Source: Pleionea sp. CnH1-48
GTDB lineage: Bacteria; Pseudomonadota; Gammaproteobacteria; Enterobacterales; Kangiellaceae
Assembly: GCF_024124665.1 (NCBI RefSeq)
Contig: NZ_JAMXSB010000009.1
Coordinates: 1-64,000, forward strand
DNA: 64,000 nt
Direction: 5' to 3'
Shown in pieces: positions 52,786-61,783 of the stretch (position 1 is its first letter; every line of letters starts with the position of its first letter). The translations under genes and the position numbers were made by a program. The notes beneath the pieces are model-generated. The model saw only the letters and a program-made list of their open reading frames with translations, was not told the DNA's origin and searched no databases.

Positions 52786-52947
52786 ATAGCCCCCTTGCTT
52801 ATTGGCAAAATTATAGCTTTTTAGAGCCGTTATTTCAATTTGTGGGGCTACAGTAAAGGTTCGCAAAACGAGGTTTCGAAATAGAGCCAATATGGATTGT
52901 AGAGGGCTAGCCGGGTGTTGTTTCTTTCTGACGAGATGAAGTAAAAA

Positions 52948-53024
52948 TGGTGGGCCCTCACAGACTTGAACTGTGGACCTACCGATTATGAGTCGGGTGC
53001 TCTAACCAGCTGAGCTAAGGGCCC
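52948..53024 (-). tRNA. tRNA with CAU anticodon, probably tRNA-Ile2 (or elongator Met)
   Basis: Acceptor GGGCCCT/AGGGCCC, discriminator A and encoded CCA; anticodon loop CTCATAA closed by CCCGA/TCGGT-type pairing; T-arm CACAG-TTCAAGT-CTGTG. The GGGCCC start is closer to the lysidine-modified tRNA-Ile2 than to elongator tRNA-Met, but I cannot exclude Met. Confidence 0.85.
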
Positions 53025-53298
53025 ATTTTTACTTTTATGGGTACCTACCTATTTAGCGCGATTTCTATGTGCTTAAACTTGGCGTTTAATCTCATTTCTA
53101 AAGCGGAGTAGGTTGGGGTATTTTGAGAGATGAGAGTTCTCGGAAAACCCCTGCAAAAGCTATACTTAACTTGGATAATCGTCCGTTTAACTCAACAGAC
53201 TCAATTCTGACGTATAAATCCGTTATAGTCGCTTTCGCTTTGACTATGCTGAACAATAATTGAGCGGTTTAGGCAGTGCGAAAACACCTCAAAAACGC
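53025..53298. other. Upstream region of the CAU tRNA and approach to the RND operon
   Basis: About 270 bases with no convincing gene. It should hold the minus-strand tRNA promoter. Confidence 0.4.
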
Positions 53299-53375
53299 AG
53301 TCGATTAGTGACAGCAGAGGGGCGCAAGTTTACGGTAAAATCGCCTCGGGTTCAATCCCGTTAACGACTTTTTTC
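53299..53375 (+). ncRNA. Possible structured RNA with tRNA-like T-arm and T-tract end
   Basis: AGTCG (53299-53303) can pair with CGACT (53365-53369). Inside are a GGCG/CGCC stem and a CGGG-TTCAAT-CCCG hairpin resembling a tRNA T-arm, though with a six-base loop. T6 follows directly. It is not a canonical tRNA. It could be an sRNA, a tRNA remnant or a terminator. Confidence 0.3.
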
Positions 53376-53487
53376 CGCAGCCTAATAGCCATGTAAAATA
53401 ATGTAAAAAATCCTGATATTCAGTAAGTTATCCATTACCCTGATATCTGGATTCCCAAGGTTTAATTTTAGAGAGAGTGATTTCTGA

Positions 53488-54762
53488 ATGAGTGCTGTTT
53501 CTCGTAGAAAGATCTTATTACCACTTGTGGCCCTTATTATAGGGGCTGTGGCGTATCAACTGATCACATCTAACCCGCCCCAAGGAAGAAAGTTTGGCCA
53601 ACGACCCCCTACCGCCGTTGCTGTAGAAATGAAAGCACTGGAACGCGGCGACTATCAGGTTACCGTTGATTCTTTTGGTGTCACCCAGCCCAAAGTGCAA
53701 TCGCGATTGGTCTCTGAAGTCGGCGGCAAGGTGGTTCACATTTCCGAGTCCTTACGCTCAGGTGCCTTCTTTAAACAAGGTGACGTTTTATTAAAAGTCG
53801 ATCCTCGCGACTATCAGGTCGAAGTATCGGTAGCTGAAGCCTCCGTTGCCGAGGCCGAAGTTGCTCTCGAGCAAGAAAAAGCGCAAGCGGCCATCGCCGA
53901 GCAAGATTGGAACCGTAAACCCAGCACTCAGAAAGCCCGTGCATTGGCCCTAAGAGAACCTCAGGTTGCAGCAGCGCAAGCACAACTTAAAGCAGCCAAA
54001 GCGCGATTAGAAAAAGCCAGACTCAATCTCGAGCGAACCGAACTTCGCGCACCTTATGATGGTCGTGTATTGGCAAAAATGGTCGACATTGGTCAATTGA
54101 TTAACGCCTCAACGGCTGTCGCTGATATCTACGCGACTGATGCCATCGAAGTGCGTCTGCCAATTCAAAACCGAGAGCAAGAATACATCGACTTGCCCGG
54201 TGATTATATCGGTGCCAAAGACAACGACATTCTCCCCAAAGTAATTTTCTCTGCGCAAGTCGGTATGAGTCATTATGAATGGGAAGGCGCTATCATTCGT
54301 ACCGAAGGGGCTATCGATTCGGGGACTCGACAGCTTTATCTGATTGCACAGATTGAAAATCCTTACGAGCAATCTGATAACCAACGTCCGTCCTTAAAAA
54401 TTGGCCAATTTGTTGAAGCAAAAATCTACGGCAAATTATTAGAACAAGTCTTTATTTTGCCGCGCCGAGCCGTCTCGCAAAACAATGCCTTGGGTGTTGT
54501 GATAGAAGGGCGTTTGGATAAACGCAATTTAACGCCTGTTTGGTCTGATGACGATTACATTATCGTTCGCGACAATCTGGATGCTGGAGAACGCTACTCA
54601 TTAACACCTGTCAGCAATGTGCCAGCAGGTACCCGTGTACGTGGTCTCGATGAAGCACAAAAAACTCCTGGCAAAAAAGGTCGTGGAGAGCGGGTTGCGA
54701 AAGAAAAAGAGAAGCCCGCCAAGCAAGTCTCTCAACGTAAAGCTGCGGCAACGCAAGGTTAA
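53488..54762 (+). CDS. RND efflux periplasmic adaptor (HlyD/MFP family)
   Basis: The 424-residue protein has an N-terminal membrane anchor or signal (ILLPLVALIIGAVAYQLI). A split lipoyl domain follows (VTVDSFGVTQPKVQSRLVSE then VGGKVVHISESLRSG and RTELRAPYDGRVLAKMVDIG) enclosing an alpha-helical hairpin rich in Ala/Glu/Gln, then beta-barrel and proximal domains. The C-terminal 25 residues are very Lys/Arg-rich, an unusual tail. The adaptor bridges the inner-membrane pump and an outer-membrane TolC-like channel; no channel gene is in the window. The pump gene follows 15 bases later. Confidence 0.92.
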   Translation: MSAVSRRKILLPLVALIIGAVAYQLITSNPPQGRKFGQRPPTAVAVEMKALERGDYQVTVDSFGVTQPKVQSRLVSEVGGKVVHISESLRSGAFFKQGDVLLKVDPRDYQVEVSVAEASVAEAEVALEQEKAQAAIAEQDWNRKPSTQKARALALREPQVAAAQAQLKAAKARLEKARLNLERTELRAPYDGRVLAKMVDIGQLINASTAVADIYATDAIEVRLPIQNREQEYIDLPGDYIGAKDNDILPKVIFSAQVGMSHYEWEGAIIRTEGAIDSGTRQLYLIAQIENPYEQSDNQRPSLKIGQFVEAKIYGKLLEQVFILPRRAVSQNNALGVVIEGRLDKRNLTPVWSDDDYIIVRDNLDAGERYSLTPVSNVPAGTRVRGLDEAQKTPGKKGRGERVAKEKEKPAKQVSQRKAAATQG

Positions 54763-54777
54763 TCAGGAGACTCAACG

Positions 54778-57700
54778 ATGCACGGATTAATTGCCTGGTT
54801 TACCAAGAATGATGTTGCCGCCAACTTGTTAATGGTCGCGATATTTGCCATTGGTCTTTATTCTTTGAACAACAGAATTCCACTCGAAGTCTTCCCTGAT
54901 TTCGAAATCAATCAAGTGAACGTTAGAGTGTCTTTTCCTGGTGCCTCTCCTCGCGAAGTAGAAGAAGGGATCAGTATTCGTATTGAAGAGGCGGTACAAG
55001 ATCTCACGGGCATTCGTCAGATTGTGTCTCGTTCAACGGAAGGCAGTTCGCGTATTACCATCGAAGCAGAAGACGGTGTTGAACTACGAGAGTTAATGGA
55101 TGATGTTAAAGTTCGAGTGGACGCCATTAATTCGTTTCCAGAAGATGCTGAGCGTCCTGTTGTTAGCATCGCTGAGCGACGTCGAGAGGTTATCAGTGCT
55201 GTAATTTATGGTAATGCTGACGAACTGACTTTGCGTAATTTAGCCGATGAAATTCGTGATGATATTTCAGCTAAACCAGGTATTACTCAAGTCTTTTTAG
55301 AGAATACTAAACGTTTTGAAATCTCTATCGAGCTATCGGAAGCGACGCTCAAAGAGTATGGTTTAACTTTAGAACAAGTGTCACAAGTTTTGCGTCAAAA
55401 CTCGCTGGATTTATCGGCGGGTAATATGCGTACTCAAGGTGGCGATATCTTCATTCGTAGTCGTGGTCAGGCTTACATCGGTTCTGATTTTGGTAGCATT
55501 CCGGTAGTGACCAGTCAGGATGGCTCTAAAGTTTTATTACGAGATATAGCGACTATTCGTGATGGATTTGAAGAAACACCATTAAAAACTCGATTCAATA
55601 ATCAGCCTGCGGTAGAGATAGAAATATTCCGCGTGGGTGATCAAAGTGCCATTGAAGTAGCTGATATCGTAAAAAGCTACATCGATGAAAAACGCACCAC
55701 GTTACCGGATGGTATTTCTTTAGACTTCTGGCGTGACCGCAGCAAAATTGTAAAAGCCCGATTAGAAACACTCTCTAACAATGCGATGCAAGGAGCATTC
55801 TTAGTCGCGCTTTTACTTGCTCTGTTTCTTCGTCCTGCGGTAGCTCTTTGGGTTTGTATTGGTATACCGATGAGCTTTATGGGCGCTTTTATTTTGATGC
55901 CTGCTTTTGGTATTACGCTCAATATAATGAGCTTGTTTGCTTTTATTCTCGTGCTGGGAATTGTCGTAGATGATGCTATTGTAACGGGAGAAAATGTTTA
56001 CTCTCATTTGCAACGAGGTGTCGATCCATACAAAGCTGCGGTTGAAGGCACTCAAGAAGTGGCTGTGCCTGTGACCTTTGGTGTTTTAACAACGATAGCG
56101 GCGTTTGTTCCATTAGCCTTTATGGAAGGGCGTGGTTCCTGGTATCAATCGATTCCTTATGTCGTTGTTCCTGTTTTATTGTTTTCTCTTATTGAATCAA
56201 AATTTATTCTTCCTGCACACTTAAAGCATGTGAAGCGTCGCACTGGTAAAGATAGAACTCGTTTAACGCGAATTCAGCAGGCGATAGCAGGCAGTTTAGA
56301 AATCTTTATCAATAAATGTTATCGACCCGTTCTACATTGGGTGTTGGAGTATCGTTATACTTCAATTGCCGTCGCTATTAGCGTTTTATTTATTGTTTCT
56401 GCCATGTTCTCTAGTGGGTGGACCCGGTTTACCTGGTTCCCTCGGGTGCAGAGTGAAGTGGCTCGTGCTGATCTGACGATGCCTGTTGGGACCGCTTTTG
56501 AAAGCACTGATGCCATGGTGGAACATATTAATCGACAAGCTTTAAAGCTAAAAGATAAATACATTGATCCGGTGACCAACGAAAGTGTGATCAATCACAT
56601 CTTTTCGACAACTGGTGCTGGAGGCAGTCATATTGGCCGTGTGCGAGTTGAAATCGTTGCGCCAGAGTTTAGAACCATTGAAGTTTCGAGCCAACAAATT
56701 GTTAATGAGTGGCGCAAGCTGGTTGGTAAGATTGCTGGAGCTGAAAACTTAAGTTATCGCGCCGAAATAGGCTGGCGTGGTAACCCTATCGACATAGAAT
56801 TGCGTGGTCATAATATTCAGCAGTTAGAAGCCATGGCTGCGGAAGTTAAAGATCGATTAGGTGAATACGAAGCGGTGTTCGACATTCAGGATTCTTTATC
56901 GGATGGTAAAGAAGAATTGCAGCTCGAACTTAAACCCGAAGCTCGTTTGCTTGGATTGAATCTAACTACTTTGGCGCGTCAGGTACGTCAGGCTATTTAT
57001 GGTTTTGAAGTTCAGCGCATTCAGCGTGGCCGTAATGAAGTGAAAGTTATGGTGCGTTATCCACTGGAAGCTCGCAACTCTCTGGCGACTTTGGATTCTA
57101 TGTTGATCCGAACCGCAGATGGTCGAGAAGTACCGTTTCATGAAGTGGCTTCTGTTAAGCCGGGTCGTAGTCCTTCCACTATTCAGCGTGTTGATCGTCG
57201 CAGAACCATTAATGTCACCGCAGATTTTGATAAAGAGCGCGGTAATATGGAAGTGGTGAAGCGAGAAATGGATGAGCAGATCCGCAATATTTTGCCTTCT
57301 TATCCGAGCGTAAGTTACAGTTTTGAAGGTGAGGCAAAAGATCAGCGAGAAGCTTCAAACTCGTTGATGTATGGAGCACTGGGATTATTCTTTATGATCT
57401 TTGTGTTGCTGGCGATTCCTTTTAAGTCTTATGTTCAGCCTTTTATTGTGATGTCAGTTATTCCCTTTGGCGCCGTCGGAGCCATTGCCGGTCATTGGAT
57501 CATGGGGATGAATCTTACTCTGCTCTCGGTGATGGGCATTCTGGCCTTAAGCGGTGTTGTGGTTAATGACTCCTTAGTCTTAGTGGACTATGTGAATCGG
57601 AAACGGGCAGAAGGTATGTCTATCGACGAGGCCGTTCGAACAGCGGGCGCTGCGCGATTCCGCCCGGTGTTGCTAACGTCACTCACAACTTTTGTTGGTT

Positions 57701-57933
57701 TGATGCCTTTATTATTTGAGAAAAGCACACAGGCGCAATTCTTGATTCCTATGGCGGTGTCATTAGGATTTGGGATTCTGTTTGCTACGCTGATTACGCT
57801 GCTATTTGTTCCGGTAAATTATCTAATCTTAGAAGACATTCGCAGCCTTATGCGTCGGCTTAAGCGAGGAGTGCTTAACTTCTTTGGCTTTGAAGTCGCA
57901 ACTTCAGAAAGTGTCAGCCATAATAATCAATAG
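54778..57933 (+). CDS. RND efflux pump, HAE-1-like inner-membrane transporter
   Basis: At 1051 residues it has the normal length for AcrB-like pumps. It shows the first helix (NLLMVAIFAIGLYSLNNRIP), the conserved pore-domain start EVFPDFEINQVNVRVSFPGA, and a paired Asp in the proton-relay helix (LGIVVDDAIVTGENVYSH). A second half repeats the layout with a matching FGAVGAIAGHWIMGM...LTLLSVMGILALSGVVVNDS block. It should export drugs, bile-like compounds or metabolites using the proton gradient together with the adaptor upstream; the substrate is not predictable. A hairpin follows. Confidence 0.93.
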   Translation: MHGLIAWFTKNDVAANLLMVAIFAIGLYSLNNRIPLEVFPDFEINQVNVRVSFPGASPREVEEGISIRIEEAVQDLTGIRQIVSRSTEGSSRITIEAEDGVELRELMDDVKVRVDAINSFPEDAERPVVSIAERRREVISAVIYGNADELTLRNLADEIRDDISAKPGITQVFLENTKRFEISIELSEATLKEYGLTLEQVSQVLRQNSLDLSAGNMRTQGGDIFIRSRGQAYIGSDFGSIPVVTSQDGSKVLLRDIATIRDGFEETPLKTRFNNQPAVEIEIFRVGDQSAIEVADIVKSYIDEKRTTLPDGISLDFWRDRSKIVKARLETLSNNAMQGAFLVALLLALFLRPAVALWVCIGIPMSFMGAFILMPAFGITLNIMSLFAFILVLGIVVDDAIVTGENVYSHLQRGVDPYKAAVEGTQEVAVPVTFGVLTTIAAFVPLAFMEGRGSWYQSIPYVVVPVLLFSLIESKFILPAHLKHVKRRTGKDRTRLTRIQQAIAGSLEIFINKCYRPVLHWVLEYRYTSIAVAISVLFIVSAMFSSGWTRFTWFPRVQSEVARADLTMPVGTAFESTDAMVEHINRQALKLKDKYIDPVTNESVINHIFSTTGAGGSHIGRVRVEIVAPEFRTIEVSSQQIVNEWRKLVGKIAGAENLSYRAEIGWRGNPIDIELRGHNIQQLEAMAAEVKDRLGEYEAVFDIQDSLSDGKEELQLELKPEARLLGLNLTTLARQVRQAIYGFEVQRIQRGRNEVKVMVRYPLEARNSLATLDSMLIRTADGREVPFHEVASVKPGRSPSTIQRVDRRRTINVTADFDKERGNMEVVKREMDEQIRNILPSYPSVSYSFEGEAKDQREASNSLMYGALGLFFMIFVLLAIPFKSYVQPFIVMSVIPFGAVGAIAGHWIMGMNLTLLSVMGILALSGVVVNDSLVLVDYVNRKRAEGMSIDEAVRTAGAARFRPVLLTSLTTFVGLMPLLFEKSTQAQFLIPMAVSLGFGILFATLITLLFVPVNYLILEDIRSLMRRLKRGVLNFFGFEVATSESVSHNNQ

Positions 57934-57940
57934 TGACCAA

Positions 57941-57967
57941 ACAGGCGGGAAGTTACTTTCCGTCTGT
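57941..57967 (+). terminator. Hairpin after the RND operon
   Basis: ACAGGCGGGAAG pairs with CTTTCCGTCTGT (two G-T pairs) around a three-base loop. No strong T tract follows. Confidence 0.5.
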
Positions 57968-58020
57968 AACAAATACTCAATGACTCAATCTATTGATTAA
58001 CGTTATTTTGACACCGAATC

Positions 58021-58452
58021 ATGAATAAGAAACTGCAAAACAAACTCAGAACCTACCAATACACAGCCATCTTCAGCATCTTCTTTGCCCTTGTAGGTTT
58101 TAGCTACAATGTGTGGCGTTTAGAAATTACTGAAGAAAATAATAATGTCCGTACTGCCTGTTTTGAAATGCTTGAGGAGTTGGGCGAGTTAGAGCAAGTG
58201 GTTTTCTTTGCTCACTACGATAAGGATATTATTGAAGGCAGTCCTCGTCATGGTTGGGTGCGGGTCGGGTTGATTAATGATCTAAGTGTTGTTTCTACAC
58301 CCGAAATCCAACAGAAAGCTTCAGCTTTAAAGGATGTCTGGCAGAAGAACTGGGAGTCGATGGTAGAGAGTCGACAAGCGGTTGATAATATTACCGAGTC
58401 TATCGATGAGCTGCGTTCTGAAATAAAAAAGACATTAAAAACCTTATCTTGA
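58021..58452 (+). CDS. Small membrane-anchored protein of unknown function
   Basis: The 143-residue protein has one N-terminal membrane helix (YTAIFSIFFALVGFSYNVW) and a helical periplasmic domain with one Cys (VRTACFEMLEELGELEQVVF), ending in a coiled-coil-like stretch (NITESIDELRSEIKKTLKTL). No family recognised. It lies 87 bases after the pump gene and 25 bases before the exported VOC gene, so it may be co-transcribed with the latter. Confidence 0.65.
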   Translation: MNKKLQNKLRTYQYTAIFSIFFALVGFSYNVWRLEITEENNNVRTACFEMLEELGELEQVVFFAHYDKDIIEGSPRHGWVRVGLINDLSVVSTPEIQQKASALKDVWQKNWESMVESRQAVDNITESIDELRSEIKKTLKTLS

Positions 58453-58477
58453 AGCAAATTAAATAAAGAAATTTTCT

Positions 58478-58957
58478 ATGAAAAACTTACTAGTAGCTTT
58501 GATAATTTTTTTGAGCAGCTTATCTTTAGTTGCAGAGGATAACACCAAGCCAGCGACTCAGGGCATTGATCATTTAGGTCTTACGGTTTCCGATCTTTCC
58601 GCAACAACATCATTCTTTATTGATGTATTGGGGTGGCGTCTAGCGGGAAGGGATAAAAGTTATCCTGCAAACTTTGTTACGGATGGCCAGTCATTTGTGA
58701 CTTTGTGGCAAGTGAAAGATAAGAGCAAACTGGTAACCTTCAATCGTAAATACAATGTTGGTCTTCACCATTTAGCAATTAAAGTTTCCAGTTTTGAAAC
58801 ATTGGATGTTCTTTATAATAGGATGAAAAATCGAAGCGATGTGGTTATCGAGTTTGCTCCTGAGCTTTTTTATGGTGGGCCAGCTAAACACATGATGATT
58901 CGTGAGCCTAGTGGCAATCGGTTGGAGTTTATTCATCGCCCACCGAAAGCTAACTAA
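58478..58957 (+). CDS. Exported VOC-family (glyoxalase-fold) protein
   Basis: The 159-residue protein has a signal peptide (LLVALIIFLSSLSLVAE), which is unusual for this superfamily. The VOC domain starts IDHLGLTVSDLSATTSFFID and has LHHLAIKV and REPSGNRLEFIHRP; the His in IDH, the His in LHHLAI and the Glu in LEF are at the usual metal-binding positions. A dioxygenase, lyase or binding role in the periplasm is possible. Its last eight bases overlap the stop end of the convergent TetR gene. Confidence 0.85.
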   Translation: MKNLLVALIIFLSSLSLVAEDNTKPATQGIDHLGLTVSDLSATTSFFIDVLGWRLAGRDKSYPANFVTDGQSFVTLWQVKDKSKLVTFNRKYNVGLHHLAIKVSSFETLDVLYNRMKNRSDVVIEFAPELFYGGPAKHMMIREPSGNRLEFIHRPPKAN

Positions 58958-59834
58958 TCGATATTCCTAATTCTTGAGCTAAAGCTTTTCGCGGTTTCTC
59001 CAGTTCCTGATAGTCGCGCAAGCTGGTCAAAAACGCTTTGAGCAATGCCTTATTCTGGTTTTCAGAGGCCAAAGCTTCAGACAGCATGCGCAACGTTTCT
59101 TGTAGCATCTCTTTGTTGTCGCCAGTGATCACCAATTTTTTTGCAGCTTTCTCCAGCTCTTCCAATAGCTCAGAAACCGTTCTACTTCGTTTGGCTTCTT
59201 CTTTATGTAAAAAAGCTTTTCTCTCGAGCAACCAATGCTCATCAAGTAGCGGTGTTTGTTGGCTGTCCAGCAATCCATTGACGATAAAATCAGTGAGATT
59301 GCAAAGGTGGTCTGCGACTTTTTTTCCGCTGAGCTCGATGTTGTCTAGCACCATGGTCATTTCTAGCTCTTGCATCATGCCATTGAGTGAATTCACCACA
59401 TCCAGCCGCCAGGGACGGATCGCATCACCATATACCAGAACCAGTGCGTCCTCTTGTGACATTTGCAGGCGATAACGGTATTCTTTGCTGTAGTTGATCA
59501 ACTCTTCACTCAGTTCACAACCTGTAAGCACTGTTTGAGAAAACTGAGAGTTCGCTCGAACGTCTTCGTAATAGCAATAGATTTGTTCTCTTAACTGCTC
59601 TCTTGGAGTAAGTGAGCTATCACTTTTTATCTTGTTAATCTGCTCCCAGACTTCTTCTTCCAGATGGCGAAAGATGGCGAGAAGGATCTCTTGCTTTGAT
59701 TTGAAGTAGATATAAATAGCCCCCTTTGAGATCTGGGCCTTATCTGCAATGCTCTGGATACTGGTGGTTTGATAGCCCTGTTCTAAAAACAGTGCTTTTG
59801 CCGATTCCAGAATTCTGTCTCGCTTGTCGCTCAT
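58950..59834 (-). CDS. TetR/AcrR-family transcription repressor
   Basis: The 294-residue protein has an N-terminal TetR HTH (RILESAKALFLEQGYQTTSI, then QSIADKAQISKGAIYIYFKS) and a long helical ligand-binding part, about 80 residues longer than the usual TetR length of about 200. The extra C-terminal helices (LSEALASENQNKALLKAFLT, LEKPRKALAQELGISIS) may hold a further regulatory or oligomer role. It is divergent from an ABC exporter gene, and two TGAC-N6-GTCA palindromes lie between them. It most likely represses both itself and the exporter until an effector binds. Confidence 0.92.
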   Translation of the reverse strand: MSDKRDRILESAKALFLEQGYQTTSIQSIADKAQISKGAIYIYFKSKQEILLAIFRHLEEEVWEQINKIKSDSSLTPREQLREQIYCYYEDVRANSQFSQTVLTGCELSEELINYSKEYRYRLQMSQEDALVLVYGDAIRPWRLDVVNSLNGMMQELEMTMVLDNIELSGKKVADHLCNLTDFIVNGLLDSQQTPLLDEHWLLERKAFLHKEEAKRSRTVSELLEELEKAAKKLVITGDNKEMLQETLRMLSEALASENQNKALLKAFLTSLRDYQELEKPRKALAQELGISIS

Positions 59835-59881
59835 GGATGTCCTGGTTGGTTTTCTATTAAACGCAGAGGTATCTTATTTTC

Positions 59882-59895
59882 TGACTGTCTGGTCA
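59882..59895. promoter_or_regulatory. TetR operator 1 (TGAC-N6-GTCA)
   Basis: TGACTGTCTGGTCA lies 48 bases before the TetR start, with GTCA repeated again just after. It has the same core as operator 2. Confidence 0.7.
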
Positions 59896-59933
59896 GTCAA
59901 TTTTTATTTGGTCACAAAAATATTGACCAGTTG

Positions 59934-59947
59934 GTCAGTGCGGTGCT
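59934..59947. promoter_or_regulatory. TetR operator 2, perfect palindrome
   Basis: TGACCAGTTGGTCA is an almost perfect 14-base inverted repeat 43 bases before the ABC exporter start, well placed to block its promoter. Confidence 0.75.
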
Positions 59948-59989
59948 TTAATAGTCACATCTGAAGTCATAAAGTTTGAAGGAATCATT

Positions 59990-61753
59990 ATGAAAGATGA
60001 GAAGGCCAGTTATAGGAAGCTTTTTGAATTGATAAAGTTGGCCAAGCCAGGTCGGGCTTTGCTAGTGACGATTGCACTGTTAACTCTTTTGAGTTCGGCC
60101 AGTTCGTTGCTTTTCCCTATGTTGACGCAAAAGTTGGTAGACAGCTATTCCTCATTGGGAGCGGTCAGCAATGAGTTTTTATGGATTTTGATTGCGGTAC
60201 TAATTGCAGGAGTCGCAGCAGCCGGAGTTAATACTTACTTAATCGGTAGAGTAAGTAATAGAATGCTGGTGCATTTGAGACAGTCGCTGCTTGGCAAAAT
60301 TTTCTATTTTCCGGTGCGCTTTTTTGATAAAGAAACCTCTGCCGAACCAGCTAGCCGTGTCGTTAATGATACTGATGTTATTAACGAAGTGGTCGCACAG
60401 CATTTTGAGCCGTTTATATCCGGTATGGTCACGGTGATCGCGAGTTTGATTATCCTGTGGGTGCTTGATTGGCAGCTTACTCTGGTATTGTTTGGATGTT
60501 TGGCAGCCTCGTTCTTGATTACGATCCCTGTCGCTGGCCGTCTTAATGCAATTTCTACGGAGATTCAGAGTACAGAAGCGTCTTTTCTAGGTCGAATCAC
60601 TGAGGTGTTTAGTCAGATCCGTTTGATTAAGTCCTTTGGTACCGAGCAGCGAGAGTTACAGCGCTGTGACGAAAAGCTGAATAAGCTATACAAGCTTGGC
60701 CAAAAAGAAGTTGTGATCATGGCGGTGATGGCGCCTATTGCTGGCATTACTATTACCGCGGCGATGATTGCCATACTCGTTTTTGGCGCAACCCGTGTCG
60801 CTCAAGGGGATATTACTCTTGGAACTTTGATCGCTTTTATTCTGTATCTGTTTAATATCGTTTTCCCGCTAATCCAGTTCAGTATGTTTTTTGCTGGTCT
60901 CAATAAAGCGGCGGGTGCTGCGGAGCGTATTCACACCCTAATGCATTCAGAGGTGGAGCAATTAGACCAAGGAGCTCCGGTTGCCGATGGGATGCAGGAT
61001 ATTCATTTTGAGCAGGTTGATTTTGGTTACGGAGAAGATAAAAAGATCATCAAGGAACTTTCTGTCAGTTTTGCTGCAGGTAAAACAACGGCTTTGGTTG
61101 GCGGCTCGGGTGCAGGAAAAACCACGTTATTTTCTCTGTTGCTTGGCTTCTACCTGCATCAGCAGGGACAAATACGTTATGGCGAACAAAATGTTGCTGA
61201 ATTGCGAGGGGCTGATTGGCGTGACAAAATTGCTTATATCGCACAAGACACACCACTGCTATCAGGGACGTTGCGGCATAATTTAAGTTATGGTGTAAAG
61301 GGAGAAGTAACTGACGAAGCCATCGCCGAAGTGCTTAAGCAAACCCAACTGGCTGATTTTGTAAAAGAGCTGCCTCAAGGACTGGATACTGAGGTTGGGG
61401 AAGATGGCGTGTGCTTATCGGGAGGCCAACGACAGAGAGTTGCTATTGCGCGAGCTTTGTTGTGCCAGTCGCCGATCCTGCTATGTGATGAAGCGACCGC
61501 CCATTTAGATGCAATTACTGAGCAGCAACTGCAAACGGCGATGAAGCCGCTGCAAGCTCAATCCACAACACTCGTAGCTGCCCATCGACTTTCGACGGTG
61601 ATGGAAGCCGACCAGATCATTGTGTTGGCAGATGGTACGGTATCGGCCCAAGGGACTCACGATGAGCTAATGGAGTCATCGGATTATTATCGTGAGTTGG
61701 TCGAAACTCAATTTATACGCCATCAACCTTTAGCTACATCTTCTGCAGCTTGA
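59990..61753 (+). CDS. ABC exporter, half-transporter with fused membrane and ATPase domains
   Basis: The 587-residue protein has a six-helix membrane domain (about 20-310: LLVTIALLTLLSSASSLLFP at the start) and a nucleotide-binding domain with Walker A GGSGAGKTT, signature LSGGQRQRVAIARALL, Walker B ILLCDEATAHLD and a switch His in AAHRLS. This is the MsbA/BmrA/LmrA layout. It acts as a homodimer and exports a drug, lipid or peptide across the inner membrane. The gene is divergent from a TetR repressor with shared operator region, which is the usual arrangement for a multidrug exporter. Confidence 0.92.
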   Translation: MKDEKASYRKLFELIKLAKPGRALLVTIALLTLLSSASSLLFPMLTQKLVDSYSSLGAVSNEFLWILIAVLIAGVAAAGVNTYLIGRVSNRMLVHLRQSLLGKIFYFPVRFFDKETSAEPASRVVNDTDVINEVVAQHFEPFISGMVTVIASLIILWVLDWQLTLVLFGCLAASFLITIPVAGRLNAISTEIQSTEASFLGRITEVFSQIRLIKSFGTEQRELQRCDEKLNKLYKLGQKEVVIMAVMAPIAGITITAAMIAILVFGATRVAQGDITLGTLIAFILYLFNIVFPLIQFSMFFAGLNKAAGAAERIHTLMHSEVEQLDQGAPVADGMQDIHFEQVDFGYGEDKKIIKELSVSFAAGKTTALVGGSGAGKTTLFSLLLGFYLHQQGQIRYGEQNVAELRGADWRDKIAYIAQDTPLLSGTLRHNLSYGVKGEVTDEAIAEVLKQTQLADFVKELPQGLDTEVGEDGVCLSGGQRQRVAIARALLCQSPILLCDEATAHLDAITEQQLQTAMKPLQAQSTTLVAAHRLSTVMEADQIIVLADGTVSAQGTHDELMESSDYYRELVETQFIRHQPLATSSAA

Positions 61754-61761
61754 AGTAAGTA

Positions 61762-61780
61762 AGCGCCCACTGAGGGCGCT
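61762..61780. terminator. Hairpin between convergent genes
   Basis: AGCGCCC pairs perfectly with GGGCGCT around ACTGA, between the ABC exporter stop and the minus-strand stop at 61784. No clear T tract. Confidence 0.5.
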
Positions 61781-61783
61781 GTA

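Noticed and set aside
52786-52890. N-terminal extension of the antitoxin frame
   Set aside because: The strong ribosome site lies directly before the ATG at 52785, and the extension does not resemble VbhA/YhfG proteins.
53299-53375. Calling this a true tRNA gene
   Set aside because: The T-arm would need a six-base loop, no proper anticodon arm is formed and no CCA is encoded.
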